Positions 1 through 11,372 of a DNA stretch of 64,000 nucleotides are shown here, piece by piece; within the stretch, counting starts at the first letter, position 1; each line of letters opens with the position of its first letter. The DNA is taken from NCBI GenBank assembly GCA_003049465.1, contig PYSS01000061.1, positions 125,747-189,746 of the forward strand, given 5' to 3'. The translations under genes were made by a program, and so were the position numbers. The stretch is from Magnaporthiopsis rhizophila (lineage: Eukaryota > Ascomycota > Sordariomycetes > Magnaporthales > Magnaporthaceae). The notes beneath the pieces were generated by a model. It was not told the origin of the DNA. It saw only the letters and a list, made by a program, of their open reading frames with translations, and searched no databases.

Positions 1-356
1 AAGCTGGCGTCCTTGGCAGCGGCTCATACGACAGGCGCGTTCTCTTCTGGGACCTCAGCCGCGCCGGTGAGGAGCAGCAGCCCGAAGACGCCGAGGATGG
101 ACCCCCTGAGCTGTGAGTTACCCTGAGTACCTAGTGCCTGCCCCTGCCTCCTTGTCCACGGTGCTGACCTGTTGCCGGCAGACTATTCATGCACGGTGGA
201 CACACAAACCACCTGGCCGACTTCAGCTGGAACCCCAACGAGCCCTGGATGGTTTGCAGCGCTGCCGAGGACAACCTGTTGCAGGTTTGGAAGGTCGCCG
301 ATTCGATCGTTAGGCGCGACGATGGTGATTTGCCTGTAGACGAGTTGGGCCCTTAG
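1..356 (+). CDS. HAT2: HAT2 / RBBP4-type WD40 histone-binding protein, 3' end only
   Basis: C-terminal end of a WD40 histone chaperone, cut by the left edge. Two exons are visible: 1..112 (codons start at base 3) and 182..356; the intron 113..181 has GTGAGT and CAG ends. The peptide carries the family signatures SYDRRVLFWDLSRAGEEQ, DAEDGPPELLFMHGGHT and SWNPNEPWMVCSAAEDN, then VWKVAD. These are the last two WD repeats and the acidic EDGPPEL loop that is nearly invariant in RbAp46/48, Msi1 and Hat2. Known family role: histone H3/H4-binding subunit of the type B histone acetyltransferase and of chromatin-assembly or deacetylase complexes, in nucleus and cytoplasm. Hat2 is preferred over Msi1 by general similarity only. 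The N-terminal WD repeats lie outside the window. Confidence 0.93.
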
Positions 357-1447
357 GGGGTGGTCAAACTCCGCAGCCGCAATGTCGACCGAATCGACTG
401 GTTTCCCAGCGTCTGACTCCCCAATTTCCGAGCCGATGCCGGGCATGGAGTCAGGGAAACGGCTCTGCCAAACGCCGTGCTCATGGGGGAGCTCCCATGT
501 CTCTCGTTGTAATGATTGGTGATGGGATGTGGCGCAATGCGGGTATTCTGCGTGAGATGGCACCATCGGCAAGTGCCAAATGAACAGTCGTTGCTGTATT
601 TGTATAACGCGGGAGCACGGAGAAGAAAGGGTTGGATTATCTGGGGAAGGCAACGAAGCCCGCCAAGATATTTATTCGGCTTTTTGCTAGGTGTCTGGGT
701 GTCGAGCTATCTGCTACCTAGTTATCTACCTATGTAGTAAACCATCGATGTTTTAGTGCGAATGGCCACAATTTTTCATGTTCCTACGAGTGGTGCACCC
801 ATCCAAGTGTTCTGTGGCGCTGACTGTTACCTAGGTGGTACCAGGTAGGAACGAGTACCGGATGGTGGAGAGGCTTAAAGAAGGGGCCCCTTCTCCCAAA
901 CAGTATAAACAGTGTAGACAGTAGAGACAGGAGGCAGAACTCTAGAGTCCCATGTAGGATTTTTATGCTAATTTAAAATCTATGCTATTCCTTGCATGTC
1001 CGAACATTAAAGAGGGATTACTAGGTAGGTTAGGTTAGGATTTGCGTGAATTACATCGCTATTTTCAACATCTCGTTGGCGCCGCCTTCTTCACTGCTCA
1101 TGCATCACCGCCCCATCAGATATCTCTCACCATATTCCATGCTCTATGTCCTGTCTCCTCTTAGAACCTCCCGGCTCCCCAACGCACCTTCCCAGACCAC
1201 GTCGGGTGGCGACAGTTGGTCAGCTTCTGTTTCATTCCATCACCCATCCTTGGAAAAATCCCACCTCCACCATCCCTCTTCGATAGACCCAACCTCCTCC
1301 CACTTGGGCCATCCGTTCATTTTCGTGACCGTCACAACACCTTCGCTTATATCACCGGTTTACGTCTACCTGCCACCTAACACAGCCACCACCAAGCTCC
1401 CAAGTACCGAATCCACGCGCACCAGCTGACTGCATCGCCCATCCAGA
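357..1447. other. Intergenic region between HAT2 and the large F-box gene
   Basis: No coding gene is supported here. It should hold the HAT2 3' UTR and the promoter and 5' UTR of the gene starting at 1448. Copies of a CCTAGGTA/TACCTAG-type motif lie near 715-845 and 1020, and about 1100-1435 is pyrimidine-rich (C/T) just before the ATG, as is common in fungal leaders. Confidence 0.6.
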
Positions 1448-4400
1448 ATGGCCGATGCCTGGCCCGGCCAGGGATTCGTCCCGGAAGGCGGCGGCAAAGG
1501 CAAAGAGCCAGAGCAGCCCGTCCCAAAGCCGGCCGCTATCAGCCCTTTCCAAGCAGCTCTGATGGCCGTCTGCGACCAGTTCAAGGAGACTTACAATGGC
1601 GAAATCGGCAGCAGTCCTATGCTCGACAAGATGCAGGCGCACGGGGTTCCCGAGCGCATGACGGCCGCTCAGCCTTCGAATGAGGCCGGCCCAGCGAGCC
1701 TCATAGGGAGCCTTGGTCTCATCCCCAACATAGCCACCATCATAGACTCGCTCCACAAGAGAAAGATAGACCGGAACGAGGAGATGCAGGCCCTGATAGC
1801 TACCGAGAAGGCGCTCGAAGACGGCACTGTATCGTCATCAAAGAGCGTCAACCCCTACAAGCGTCGTCGCATTGTCAGCTCTGAGCTGATGAGCAACACC
1901 AAGTACTCTATGGCGAAGACCCCCGACTCGCTTCACCCGGCCTTGGGCGAGCTGTCCTTGGGTACCCGCTCCTTCAGGAAGCGTGTCACTCCCACCAAAG
2001 TTGGCAACCGCGGCTTCGATCTGATCAGCTCCCTCGCCTCATTCAATATCCTCACTGCGGAGATCATCCGGTACCTCCACCCCCGAGAAGCCCTGACTCT
2101 CTACTCCATCAGCCGTGTCTTTCATGCCACCTGGAACGCCAGCGAGCTCTCTTTTGCTCGAATCATGGCGAGCTTGGTCGATCCGGCCGCGGCCGTCGCC
2201 TTCCCCTGGGAGATCTACAGGGACTATCTCGTGCGGAACCCGAAGGGCTACATCGATATTGACTATACACAGCCCAGCTGGATCAGGGGCAGAGACATCG
2301 GCAAGCCAGAGGAGTGGGAGAAGAGGGTCTCGTCGTGTCAGGGTGTTCGCCTGGATGCAGTGGAAACCAGTGCTGCTGCGGCGCCAGGACTCGAAAACGC
2401 CGTGACTGCGAGGCCGGGGTCGAGGTTCTGCGTCGGCTTGGCCTGGGTCAACATGCTGACGCAGCGTGAGCGCCAGTCTCGGGATATCCTCGCATACTTG
2501 GCTCGCAAGGGCCATCGTGTGCCTGAGAGCACGCGCTGGACTTTGCGCAAGCTCTGGCTGGTGCTTGACTGCTCGAACAACGATGATCGCGCCAAGCTCA
2601 TGGCGACCTGGAGTGACCACGATCTCTTCCTCGCACAGCTCTTCTTCATCAAGCTGAGCATGGTGTTGATGGACCCGTACTATGGACAAGGGACGACAGA
2701 GCTCAAGGACCTGATGCTTGGCCAGCCCACCGGACTGCGCTGTCTCTGGCAGCTACTGCGCCAGAAGCGCTTTACAGACAACGTAGATGAGCTTCTCAGG
2801 CTCCAGCTGATGTTTGGCCACGAGATCACGCCTGAGGAGGCCCAGCAGAAGACAGTGTTGGGTGTCCCCGTGGCCCTCCTCGGCATCGTGCACATCGAGG
2901 GCTGGGGCCACGGCTCGAAGCACTTGATGCAACCCGACGAGCTGGTAGCCATCGAGAGCCTCCGCCGGAATCTCGGTCTTGAGCAGAAAGTCCCACAGAT
3001 GATGTCGTGGGGCAGGCGCAACCATAGAACCGGCGAGCACATAGTGCCCAGAATCGAGGACATCTACATGAGCGACGACGAGCTCGGCCCCGCCCCGAGG
3101 GGCATCGATGGGCGCGCGGGAAATGTGCCCTTCGAGCCGAACGACTGGATGCCACATCACTACATGCGCGCCGTGTTCGACACTCTATCGAAGGATGAGC
3201 AGCTCGCCGTCATCGCCGTCGAGGAGGATGAACTCCTCAAGTCCCAGGCCTGGCTTCCCGAGGACGATTTGAGCGACGAGGACGAGGACGAGGACGATCC
3301 CGTCGATCCCGGTGACGACGACATCAATAACGATGATGTGGAAGACCTCGAGGATGATGGGGACGCCGAGGACAATGGCGGCGACGCTAAGGATGATGAC
3401 GACGATCTCGGTGACGATGGAGACGACGAATACGACTCGGACGAAGGCGACGAAGATGATGATGACGACGAGGACGGACGTGGTGCGGTCAACAACCCAG
3501 GCTTTCAGATCACGACGGTGGCTTCCAGCGGTGCCATGCCTCTTTCTGGGCCGCCGGCCGCAGCACAGGGGGGCCCTAGCCTCCTCCAGAGCACGCTGGT
3601 GTCTGTCAGCAACCATTTCGTGACCGCCCCGGCCCCCGGCGGAGGTCCCATCGCCAGCAACAACAACAACGGCAACTCCGGTGCCACGGTGCAGCAGCCA
3701 GGATCACAGAATCAAGCCACTGGAAATCCGCAGCCGCAGCCCAGTCACAATTTCGGTCAATTTCAGCTCTCCTTGCCCCATCGGGGAAACTCGGCAAAGG
3801 GCTGTGGCACCCTCGGTGCAACACCTGGTCCTGGAAATGCTGCTTTCTCTGCCTGGAACGAGACAGCCGACGACGTGGAAGACGATTACGATAACAACTG
3901 GATCCACGGCCAGGAGACGGCAGAGTTTGGAATACGCGCCCGGGACGGCGGCTTCCTGGTTCCTCGTGGCACCCCGAGCACCCGAATCCGGTACCGGAAG
4001 CCAACCACAGAGCCGGCTATGATACTCTGCATGGCAGAGCAGCCGAATGACAGTGCGCTGCTCCCTGCGGGCGTGCAAGAGGTTATGGACCGACGTCTTG
4101 CTGACTACTCGCGAGTCTACGACGAGTGGCAGGCCCGGCACGGTAACGCGCAAGCCATCATGGCTCGCGCTGGCGCCGGGGAGGGCTCGGCTGCTGCTGC
4201 TGCTGCTCTATGCACGACGGATGCTTCCCATGCAGCTAGCCAAGGTTGCGCCGGCGCGAGTATGCCTGCCGAGACTCCCGGCTCATCAGCTGTGGCTCCT
4301 GCGGCCCCTGACGACCAGCAGGCGGGATCGCAGCCTCCGTCTGCGCAAGACCCAGCCACGACGATCCCATCCGCAAACAACGACCGTGCCAATGGGGCGA

Positions 4401-5032
4401 CAGGCCAGTCCGCCGCCGCCGAGGGCCCTTCCGCCTCGCCGCAGCAGGACAGCTCGCTCGCGGACGCAGAGTACGACCCGGCGGCGGGCCTCCCAGACAA
4501 CATGGACATGAACATCTTCACAGTCGCCGTCGACGCCTATCACAAGAGATCGAGGTCGACGGATCTCACACTTGACAACGGCAAGTTCGCTACTAGCCCT
4601 GCCCTCTCGGATCTCCTCCTCGAGGACAAGGTACACTGTGCAGAGGCGGGGGTAAGCAAGACATCGTGCCTGCACGACCAGCAGCCTCATAAGGAGTCCT
4701 CCGCCGTATCGTTGATAAACGACCGCGGCGGCGACGACGACCCGTGGTCCACGGACTCGGACGACGACGTCATGTCCGGTTCCGACGCGGACATGGCGGA
4801 CGGCGAACAGGCAGACCGGGAGAGGCAGAAACAAAAAAAGAAGAAGCAGCGCACGCTCCAGGGTCTGCGGAGTATCGTTCGCCAGCGCGAGCCCCGCGTC
4901 GAGGTCCTCGACCACCTCGGCCACGAGTGGAGCTTCCCGCACTCGGGCCCCGACGAGGCGGAGCAGCCGCGCAGGCACGTTTACGAGGAGTTTGACCCGG
5001 ACCAGACTCCGTACGAGTACCGCCAGTATTGA
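1448..5032 (+). CDS. Large intronless F-box-like protein with long acidic tract (1194 aa)
   Basis: Single open frame from ATG 1448 to TGA 5032 with no intron needed. Residues about 200-240 (FNILTAEIIRYLHPREALTLYSISR, shown here only as a landmark beginning FNILTAEIIRYL) resemble an F-box: a helix starting with a Leu-Thr-x-Glu-Ile-Ile core followed by LYSISRVFH. A basic cluster PYKRRRIV near residue 140 looks like a nuclear localisation signal. Residues about 607-678 are almost entirely Asp/Glu with a few Gly/Asn. After that come a Gln/Asn/Pro-rich disordered part, an Ala-rich patch (about 915-925), a second acidic patch and a basic KQKKKKQR stretch near the C terminus. Role inferred: substrate adaptor of an SCF ubiquitin ligase or another nuclear protein. 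The F-box is weak, so the function is tentative, but the gene is solid because of its length and codon use. Confidence 0.85.
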   Translation: MADAWPGQGFVPEGGGKGKEPEQPVPKPAAISPFQAALMAVCDQFKETYNGEIGSSPMLDKMQAHGVPERMTAAQPSNEAGPASLIGSLGLIPNIATIIDSLHKRKIDRNEEMQALIATEKALEDGTVSSSKSVNPYKRRRIVSSELMSNTKYSMAKTPDSLHPALGELSLGTRSFRKRVTPTKVGNRGFDLISSLASFNILTAEIIRYLHPREALTLYSISRVFHATWNASELSFARIMASLVDPAAAVAFPWEIYRDYLVRNPKGYIDIDYTQPSWIRGRDIGKPEEWEKRVSSCQGVRLDAVETSAAAAPGLENAVTARPGSRFCVGLAWVNMLTQRERQSRDILAYLARKGHRVPESTRWTLRKLWLVLDCSNNDDRAKLMATWSDHDLFLAQLFFIKLSMVLMDPYYGQGTTELKDLMLGQPTGLRCLWQLLRQKRFTDNVDELLRLQLMFGHEITPEEAQQKTVLGVPVALLGIVHIEGWGHGSKHLMQPDELVAIESLRRNLGLEQKVPQMMSWGRRNHRTGEHIVPRIEDIYMSDDELGPAPRGIDGRAGNVPFEPNDWMPHHYMRAVFDTLSKDEQLAVIAVEEDELLKSQAWLPEDDLSDEDEDEDDPVDPGDDDINNDDVEDLEDDGDAEDNGGDAKDDDDDLGDDGDDEYDSDEGDEDDDDDEDGRGAVNNPGFQITTVASSGAMPLSGPPAAAQGGPSLLQSTLVSVSNHFVTAPAPGGGPIASNNNNGNSGATVQQPGSQNQATGNPQPQPSHNFGQFQLSLPHRGNSAKGCGTLGATPGPGNAAFSAWNETADDVEDDYDNNWIHGQETAEFGIRARDGGFLVPRGTPSTRIRYRKPTTEPAMILCMAEQPNDSALLPAGVQEVMDRRLADYSRVYDEWQARHGNAQAIMARAGAGEGSAAAAAALCTTDASHAASQGCAGASMPAETPGSSAVAPAAPDDQQAGSQPPSAQDPATTIPSANNDRANGATGQSAAAEGPSASPQQDSSLADAEYDPAAGLPDNMDMNIFTVAVDAYHKRSRSTDLTLDNGKFATSPALSDLLLEDKVHCAEAGVSKTSCLHDQQPHKESSAVSLINDRGGDDDPWSTDSDDDVMSGSDADMADGEQADRERQKQKKKKQRTLQGLRSIVRQREPRVEVLDHLGHEWSFPHSGPDEAEQPRRHVYEEFDPDQTPYEYRQY

Positions 5033-7338
5033 CCGGCTTGGCTGGGTTGGGCTGCTGTGCTGGTCTTGGATCCTGCGGCGCGTTATGAGGCCCGGGATTG
5101 GGCGTGCCTAGCCACGCCGCCTTGCGGTCCTTGCCGTTTCCTTTGATACTTTCTTCGCACATCAAGATCTGGTTGTCTCGGTATCTCTCTCTACCTCTGG
5201 CCTCTTCTTTTTTTTTGTCCATTTCCCAAGACGTACTATAATCTCACAGGTTCAGGCCCAGAGGAGGAGGGAGACAGATAAAAGGGACAATGTGTAAGAG
5301 TGATTTTTAAGTCAGGCAGCGAGGGTATTTGTCAAGGGACGTTCTATATCGCCGGAACGCCCTTCCTCGAAGAGCCCAAGGCAAACATATGTTTGTGTAG
5401 TTATGTGCGGGCGCCGGGACGGACCTGGACGAGGCTTTACTGCCTTGGAGTCTTCACAAGAGGGCTCGAGTTGAAAGTCTACGGCCGTCCCTGCCCCTGC
5501 CTTGCGGGGGAAAAAAAAAGACAAAAGAGACATGTGGGCGGAAGATTCTTCAGCTAGGTAGATAGCTTCCATAGAAAAAACTCCTCTGCCAACCAACATC
5601 TTACGCAGTCGTTCCTTGTGTAATTCTTGATCTCTCATGCTTCTAGATCACGAAATACCCTAGGGTGTTAACGTAGAGTACACAGTGACCACCTGCTAGC
5701 ACCTCCGACATATCCGTGCGTTCTTCACAATCAGTGCGCATGGCATGCATCACCGCGTAGCAGACAACCGAGGCGAGCGTGGGAAATCAACGTACTACTA
5801 GTAGTATTGGTGTGTGTTGTATATGTGTGAATGTGTGTGGAGGGGTGCTTATGGCGGGCTAAAATGAATAATAAAGAGGCAAAAAAGATGTACCTATTAA
5901 CGATCCAGGGGCAAGGAACGATGAGAAGATAAAAAGTGCAGGAGGGTAGGGCGGTGAGGTATGGGGAAAGGGAAAGCGAAAAAATAAGAGGGAAAAAATG
6001 ATGGAAAAAGGAGTAAAAAAAAAAAAAAACGGAAACTATGGCAGCAAGACAGACTTTGACTTTGTAGAAGAAAACAGACAGACGACCAGGCAGTTGGCTT
6101 CCCAAGTATATCCCTTTAAACACTCCCCTTCGCTATGCACGCGCCGTCCAAGTGTAAATACCCTTTTTAGTGTGTTGTATGTCAGTTGGATGTTGCGGGT
6201 TGCCGGCCAGGCTGCTGGTTATTCCTCAACACGCTTTTGTCCCCCTCCAAGACACTCTGCTGCATGCTCCGTGATCTTCCTCCGGTACCGTCTCCCACTC
6301 CAACCCATCCTCGCGGACGGGATGGCGTGATGAAGGACCGGAAAAAACAAAGAGATGTGCAGAGTGAAAAGGGGGATAAACGTAAAAGAAAACAGCAACC
6401 CGGCACGGCTTCCCAGCCATCCGTCCAAGTCCAGAACCCCCGCCTCCCATGTTACCAGGTGTACAAAAGCGAACCCCACTCCCTCTTTGGCTAATCCCAC
6501 TCCGAAGCGCAAACAATCTGTTCTTGTTCTTTGGGATGGAGGGATGCGAATCCCTCCCTCCCTGGTCGAGAAAGAAAAAGAAACAAAGGGGAACAAAGAA
6601 AAAAAAATGAAGGGTAAGTGAGTTGTTTTTCTCTTTCCCAGGCCAGGACATCTTTCCGCTTTCCCCTTTTTTGTGTGTTTGGCCAACGCATGCAGACAAA
6701 GGACTGACAGAAAACTACAGTCTTTTTGAGGTCTGTAACGGACAGAAACAAAACATCGAAAGAATCCACGCGCCAGCCAGAACCAACCTCCATAAGTGCC
6801 ATAACGCAACCCACCGACCAGCCGGCCTCCCTTTCCCGCCACCCCTAGGCTTAAGAAACAAACAATAAAGTTCACCAACCGAAACCACCTGTGGCCGCCG
6901 GATATTTTGCAAAAGATATAAGAAGGCAACGAATAAGAGATACGGGGAGATAGACATGAAGAAAGTGATGAGGGGCTTAAAAAACGAATATGTATGTGAG
7001 GGGCGTGGTTTGTCGAGCTCTCCGCGGGGAAAAGGAAGAATAATCGTGTGCTGATGTGATTCTTGTAAGGATGATAACGAGTCCAAACGGCAGAGAGGTT
7101 CCGTTAGTATCGCCAACATATCTCGATATCGCAAGATGCATCTTCTCTATGTGCTAACACATAGCATGGAAGCAAAGACAAACAAAAATGGGTGAGATGG
7201 TGCTAAGTTGGACATCGCTTCGATCCAGTGAGTCGGCGTTTGACAAAAGCTTGATGACAAGGACATACGAGTGATCCTGTGTTGAAACTTGTTGGAGGAG
7301 ACGGCTCGACGCGCCCTCGAGCATTGGCGCGTTGTGAC
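5033..7338. other. Long convergent intergenic region, purine-rich
   Basis: 2.3 kb between two genes that point at each other (F-box + and NRP1-like -). No ORF here looks like a protein gene: the open frames are low-complexity Lys/Phe products of A- or T-runs. The + strand is strongly purine-rich around 5840-6060 and 6540-6620, with a 15-nt A-run near 6016. It probably holds both 3' UTRs. A non-coding transcript cannot be excluded. Confidence 0.5.
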
Positions 7339-9618
7339 TTAGGCGGGGGACTTGCTCGGCGGGGCACCGCTGCCGTTCTGACGAGCGTCGGCGCCGCTCA
7401 CGCTCAGGCCACCCATGCCAGAGGACAGGAACGGGAAAGGATCGTTCTCGTTTTGAGACGCATAAAAGCTGGAAGGTCCAGCCGATGCGGGGCCGTTGGT
7501 GGCAGACTGGAACGCTGCCTCGGCGGCGCGGCTGTCGAATGGGCCGGCCGAGTGGATGCCAGGGGCCCCGGGACCGCCAAAGTGCGTGTTGATGGCTGGG
7601 TACGGGGCCGCACCCCCACCGATGCCCGAGGGGAGGGCATAGGTGCTAGGAGGCCCACCAAAGTGTTGGCCATAGCCGCCCCCAGACTGGAAGCCGCCGC
7701 CTCCAGCAGAGTAGGGTCCGCCAGGGCCTGGGGTCCCACCCATCGACTGCTGGTTCATGTTGTAGTTGGAGGGCGTATCGACCATGGGAGAGGGGTATCC
7801 AGAGTCGCCGACGACGGCTGCGGTGGCACGGCTGGCGCCACAGCGAAGACAACACACGTTCTTGGCAAAGTTGTGGTACCCGCAGATCTCGTTGCCGCAC
7901 TTCCAGTCGCCGGCGCGGAAGGGCACGACGCCGCCTCCGCCACCCATGCGGCCGCCTCCGTGCATAGGGCCGTGGTGGCCGCCGACATGTTGGGGAGGTG
8001 GCATCATAGCCGGGGGACCATAACCACCATAGCCGCCGTAGCCCATGTCTCCACCCGCAGGACCGGAGTTGACCGCGGGGTACGAGCACCGGAAACATGC
8101 TGTGCGGCGTTGGAAGTTAGAAAACCCGCATGACGGGCAGGTCCAGTCGCCCGGGCGGGGGCGGTTCTTGCTGGGCGGAAACGGCGTGAGAATTTCCGCC
8201 GCACGATCCAGAACGCGGCTAGAAGAAGGCGAGACCTCGATGGCCTTTTCGTTGAGCGCCCTCCCGTTCATGCACAAGCTCTCGGCAGCCTGTGGAAGAA
8301 GAGTACAGTTAGAGTATGCTTTATTGTCACGCGTCCCTTAAAAAGAATGGTATGGCATGTGATTTGAGCGGTGAGCCCCCAGTTGATAACTGCAGTCTGC
8401 ACAAAACGTACCTCCTCGTGGGACGAGAAAACGGCAAACCCGGTGCCCGTGGGCTTGTGCTGTTCCGGGGTACGCAGCGTCCAAAAGGCGATGGGACGAC
8501 CTCCAAACTGCGTAAACCAACTTTCCAGCTCCGACTGCGTCGTGTCGTGGGGGAGGCCAGACATGTGGAGGACCTTGCTGCGCTCAGAAAGGAAGGCACG
8601 CACATCGGCCCGGGCATCGAGCGGTCGGGCAAGCACGTCCGGGTGGTCCTGCAGCGGTTGCGACTTCCTAATCAGGCCACGCAGCACGCGGGCCAGTGTG
8701 ACCGCCTCCTCCATGGCACGGCGAGGCGACGCCGGCGCCAGAGCCTGCAGGTGGAAAGGAAGGTTGTGCTTGATAGGAGCGCTCGACTGCACCGCTTCGA
8801 CCTCGAGGGCGGCGCAGATGTTGGTCAGAGTCGAGGTCGCAAAGGTCAGGGCCTCGGGGTGGTGCTGCAGCCAACGCTGATATTCTGTCCTCAGGTCGAA
8901 CGTCCGCGAGTGTTGCAGGTATGGGGGCAGCACAACAGTCTTGTCCCGGGCTTCGCGGGGAAGCTGCACGCGCAGGTCCCATGCCTCAAACGTAACGAAT
9001 ACGAAATCCAGGTTCTGTGAAGTCAGGTGTTCGGAGGCGAAGGCGTCGAAGCGGTTGATGGCGTCCCGGAATGTGCCTGCGTTGCGGACATGTTCCCAGG
9101 TCAAGGTCGTCAGGCTAGCTATTGCGGGGCAGCAGTTGCGATTAGCAGGAGTCTTAAGGCTTGGTAGACGGGTATCCTTCATCCATCCACATTTGCGCGC
9201 CGGTTGCCAGGAACCATTCGGGTGGCTGCGGGACGGGCGCAAATCGGCTAGACGTAGGGATCAAGGCCCCGCTACGAGGTGGCGCAGAGGTTACGTGGAG
9301 CAAAGTAAACCTACTGCAGAGAGGTGTGATCGGAGTATTGACAGGTTTTACGAGAACACTCTCGCGGTGAAGCTGTGCGCCGGGAAACAAAGGCTGGGTG
9401 TCAGGTTCCGTTGATGCCAAACTGGGGTTCCGTGCGGAAAAGCCGTCTGTCCTTACCTCCTCCAGGCTCTTCGCGTCGAGCAGGATCCAGCCGAGCTCAA
9501 TAACCTCAGCCGAGTCTTTGGTGACGTAGACGCCATGCTCGTCGCAGGTGGTCGCGACGTGGATGACGACGTACCGATCCACGGCGAAGGGCGCCTGGAT
9601 GTTCTGCGGGTTTGCCAT
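7339..9618 (-). CDS. NRP1-like RNA-binding protein: degenerate exonuclease domain + RRM + two RanBP2 zinc fingers (625 aa)
   Basis: Four exons on the minus strand: 9618..9457, 9372..9311, 9114..8412 and 8289..7339. All have GT/AG ends and continuous phase (1878 nt). The short second exon supplies SVLVKPVNTPITPLC and splices into LTTLTWEHVRNAG, as in homologues. Domains: DEDD-type 3'-5' exonuclease fold (about 13-240) whose first motif reads IHVATTCDE instead of the catalytic DxE form; RRM about 256-330, split by an intron after SSHEE; RanBP2-type zinc fingers at about 354-381 (GDWTCPSC...CFRC) and 434-463 (GDWKCGNEIC...CLRC); Gly/Pro/Tyr-rich tail. This order matches yeast Nrp1 (asparagine-rich RNA-binding protein, stress granules) and its filamentous-fungal relatives. 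Inferred role: cytoplasmic mRNA binding. The exonuclease part is probably catalytically dead. Confidence 0.93.
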
Positions 9619-10405
9619 GACTGGGGTCGGAGAGGGCTTCGAACAGGACCGGCTGGGCAGGCAAGCTGGCAGGCAGGCTGGCAGAGGCGTTGAGGCTCGG
9701 TAAACTCTGCTTTATGGCGGTAATTGGCGATGCTGGTCAATATCAACGTCTCCCAGCAGTTGTCCGGGGCGAGGAACAGGCAGCAAAATTTTTAGGCCAG
9801 TGGCGGGCGGCGGGCGTACCAGGCGAAGTCAAACCGCCGGGTTTGTTGCAGAGCTCGGGCTTCGGCGCAGCTGATGTGATCAACGAACGATTGGGCGGCG
9901 CGTTCCGGAAGCAAATGGGGCAGAAGGAAACCGGAGGCTAAAAAAATAAAAAAGAGGCAGAAGTGAAAGCTGCAGTTGTGGCTTCAGTAAAGCGTGAGCC
10001 GCTGCGTCGGATGCGAGCAACGTCAATCGGTGCCTTGACTTCCAAACAGACCTCCGCGGGATGACCAGCCTATACGACACAACCCTCGGAATCGGCGAAG
10101 CGAGCGGGCGATGGGAGGGCCGGGAGGTGAAGGGAAGGGCGGGTAAGAGAAATAGATGAGGCAAAAGAGCGTTGGGGGAACAAAGTTGCAAGGTTGCGTG
10201 GAAAAAGCTGGCCGCAGTCGTTGGCCTGGCGTGGGACCGTGGACGGGCGGGATTGGCGAGCAGCAGCAGCTGATGGAGCCCCGGTGGAGGAGCCCAGGAT
10301 TGTGAGCCAGTCCTCGACCGCGGGCACAGGGCAGAAAATGATGGCTGTCCTGGTGTCCGTGGTAGTTTGCACAAGGAAAGAGCGCTTGGCCCGCCGTGGG
10401 TCAGA

Positions 10406-10457
10406 GGTACCTCAGCTCCAGGTGCCTCAGCTAGAGGTACCTAAGCTAGAGGTACCT
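10406..10457. repeat. Tandem GGTACCT motif, exact 15-bp period, four copies
   Basis: GGTACCT at 10406, GGTGCCT at 10421, GGTACCT at 10436 and GGTACCT at 10451, with CAGCTAGA-like spacers. Every start is exactly 15 bp from the next. It lies about 0.8 kb upstream of the NRP1-like ATG. It could be a minisatellite or a cluster of binding sites. Confidence 0.8.
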
Positions 10458-10967
10458 CACCTCCCAGCAGCCACCGATAATTACGAAACTGTCCCAGCAG
10501 CTCGGCAACCGCCAGCGCCAACCATGGAGGGCATGGCTCCGTCCAGGCGAGCCCGGAGACCAGCCCGAACTGTGCCATCTGCAATCTGCGGAAGGGGAGC
10601 CGAGGCTTTCCAGAACCTCCAATTGACCCAGTGAGGGACCCGCTACGCTAACAGGTCGAAGACGGACGGTCGCCCCTTTGAGGAATCCGTGATGCCGGAG
10701 CTGTGCTAAGTGCTGCGACAGGGAAGCTCTCTACGGTGGCGCCGGCCTAGCGTCCCAGGGGGTTAAACGGCGGAGCTATTCGCTGCACGGTAACACAGTG
10801 GCAGCAACGAAACAACAACAGTGGCAGTAACAGCGCAGAAACAACTACAACAGGCTCTTCCCTGTGCTTCGTCGTTGATTTCAAGAGCCACGCGGTCCTC
10901 CTAGGCGCCCATCGCAACCTTCCCCGACTCTAGGTTGTTTGACCGTTCCATCTGAACTCTGCGCTGC

Positions 10968-11372
10968 TCACCTGGACCGAGTCCCAATTAAAAAAAAAAC
11001 AGGGGAGTACACGCGGGGCGACCCTAGCACGGTAAAGAGCTTCAGCCATTTTTCCCCTGATGAAGATGGCCCACCTCCCCTATCACTGCACTCCGGCTGG
11101 CTGGGTTTGCCCGTCCCCAACAGCCGCAAATTCAACAGACGAGGAACCACAAATGGAAAACCAAAAATCCCAAAGACAGGATGGCCCCGGGTAGCGACCG
11201 TATGCATCCCCAAAACGAGCAGTCGTTGTCTGTAAATTCCCCGATCTAGGTTAGCGGCAGGCTGCCCGCCTGATCGAGGCGCCTCGACGAACAAGCCGAG
11301 GTAGGAGCCGGCCAGCAGCAGCAGTACGTTCACGTACCGCCACCTCAAAACGGGGACAGCGTTGGGGGTCAT
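10968..11372 (-). CDS. Doubtful small ORF with an N-terminal hydrophobic segment (134 aa)
   Basis: Opens with a true ATG at 11372 and reads a basic start followed by VNVLLLLAGSYLGLFV, which could be a signal anchor. The rest is Arg/Pro/Gly-rich with no recognised motif, and no intron is needed. No family is recognised and the frame could be open by chance. Kept only because of the start codon and the hydrophobic segment. Confidence 0.15.
   Translation of the reverse strand: MTPNAVPVLRWRYVNVLLLLAGSYLGLFVEAPRSGGQPAANLDRGIYRQRLLVLGMHTVATRGHPVFGIFGFPFVVPRLLNLRLLGTGKPSQPECSDRGGGPSSSGEKWLKLFTVLGSPRVYSPVFFLIGTRSR

Noticed and set aside
7279..8133. Long plus-strand frame (284 codons) opposite the NRP1-like gene
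   Set aside because: It starts at a non-ATG codon, is a mirror of GC-rich codons of a well-supported gene, and has Arg/Ala/Gly-rich composition without domains.
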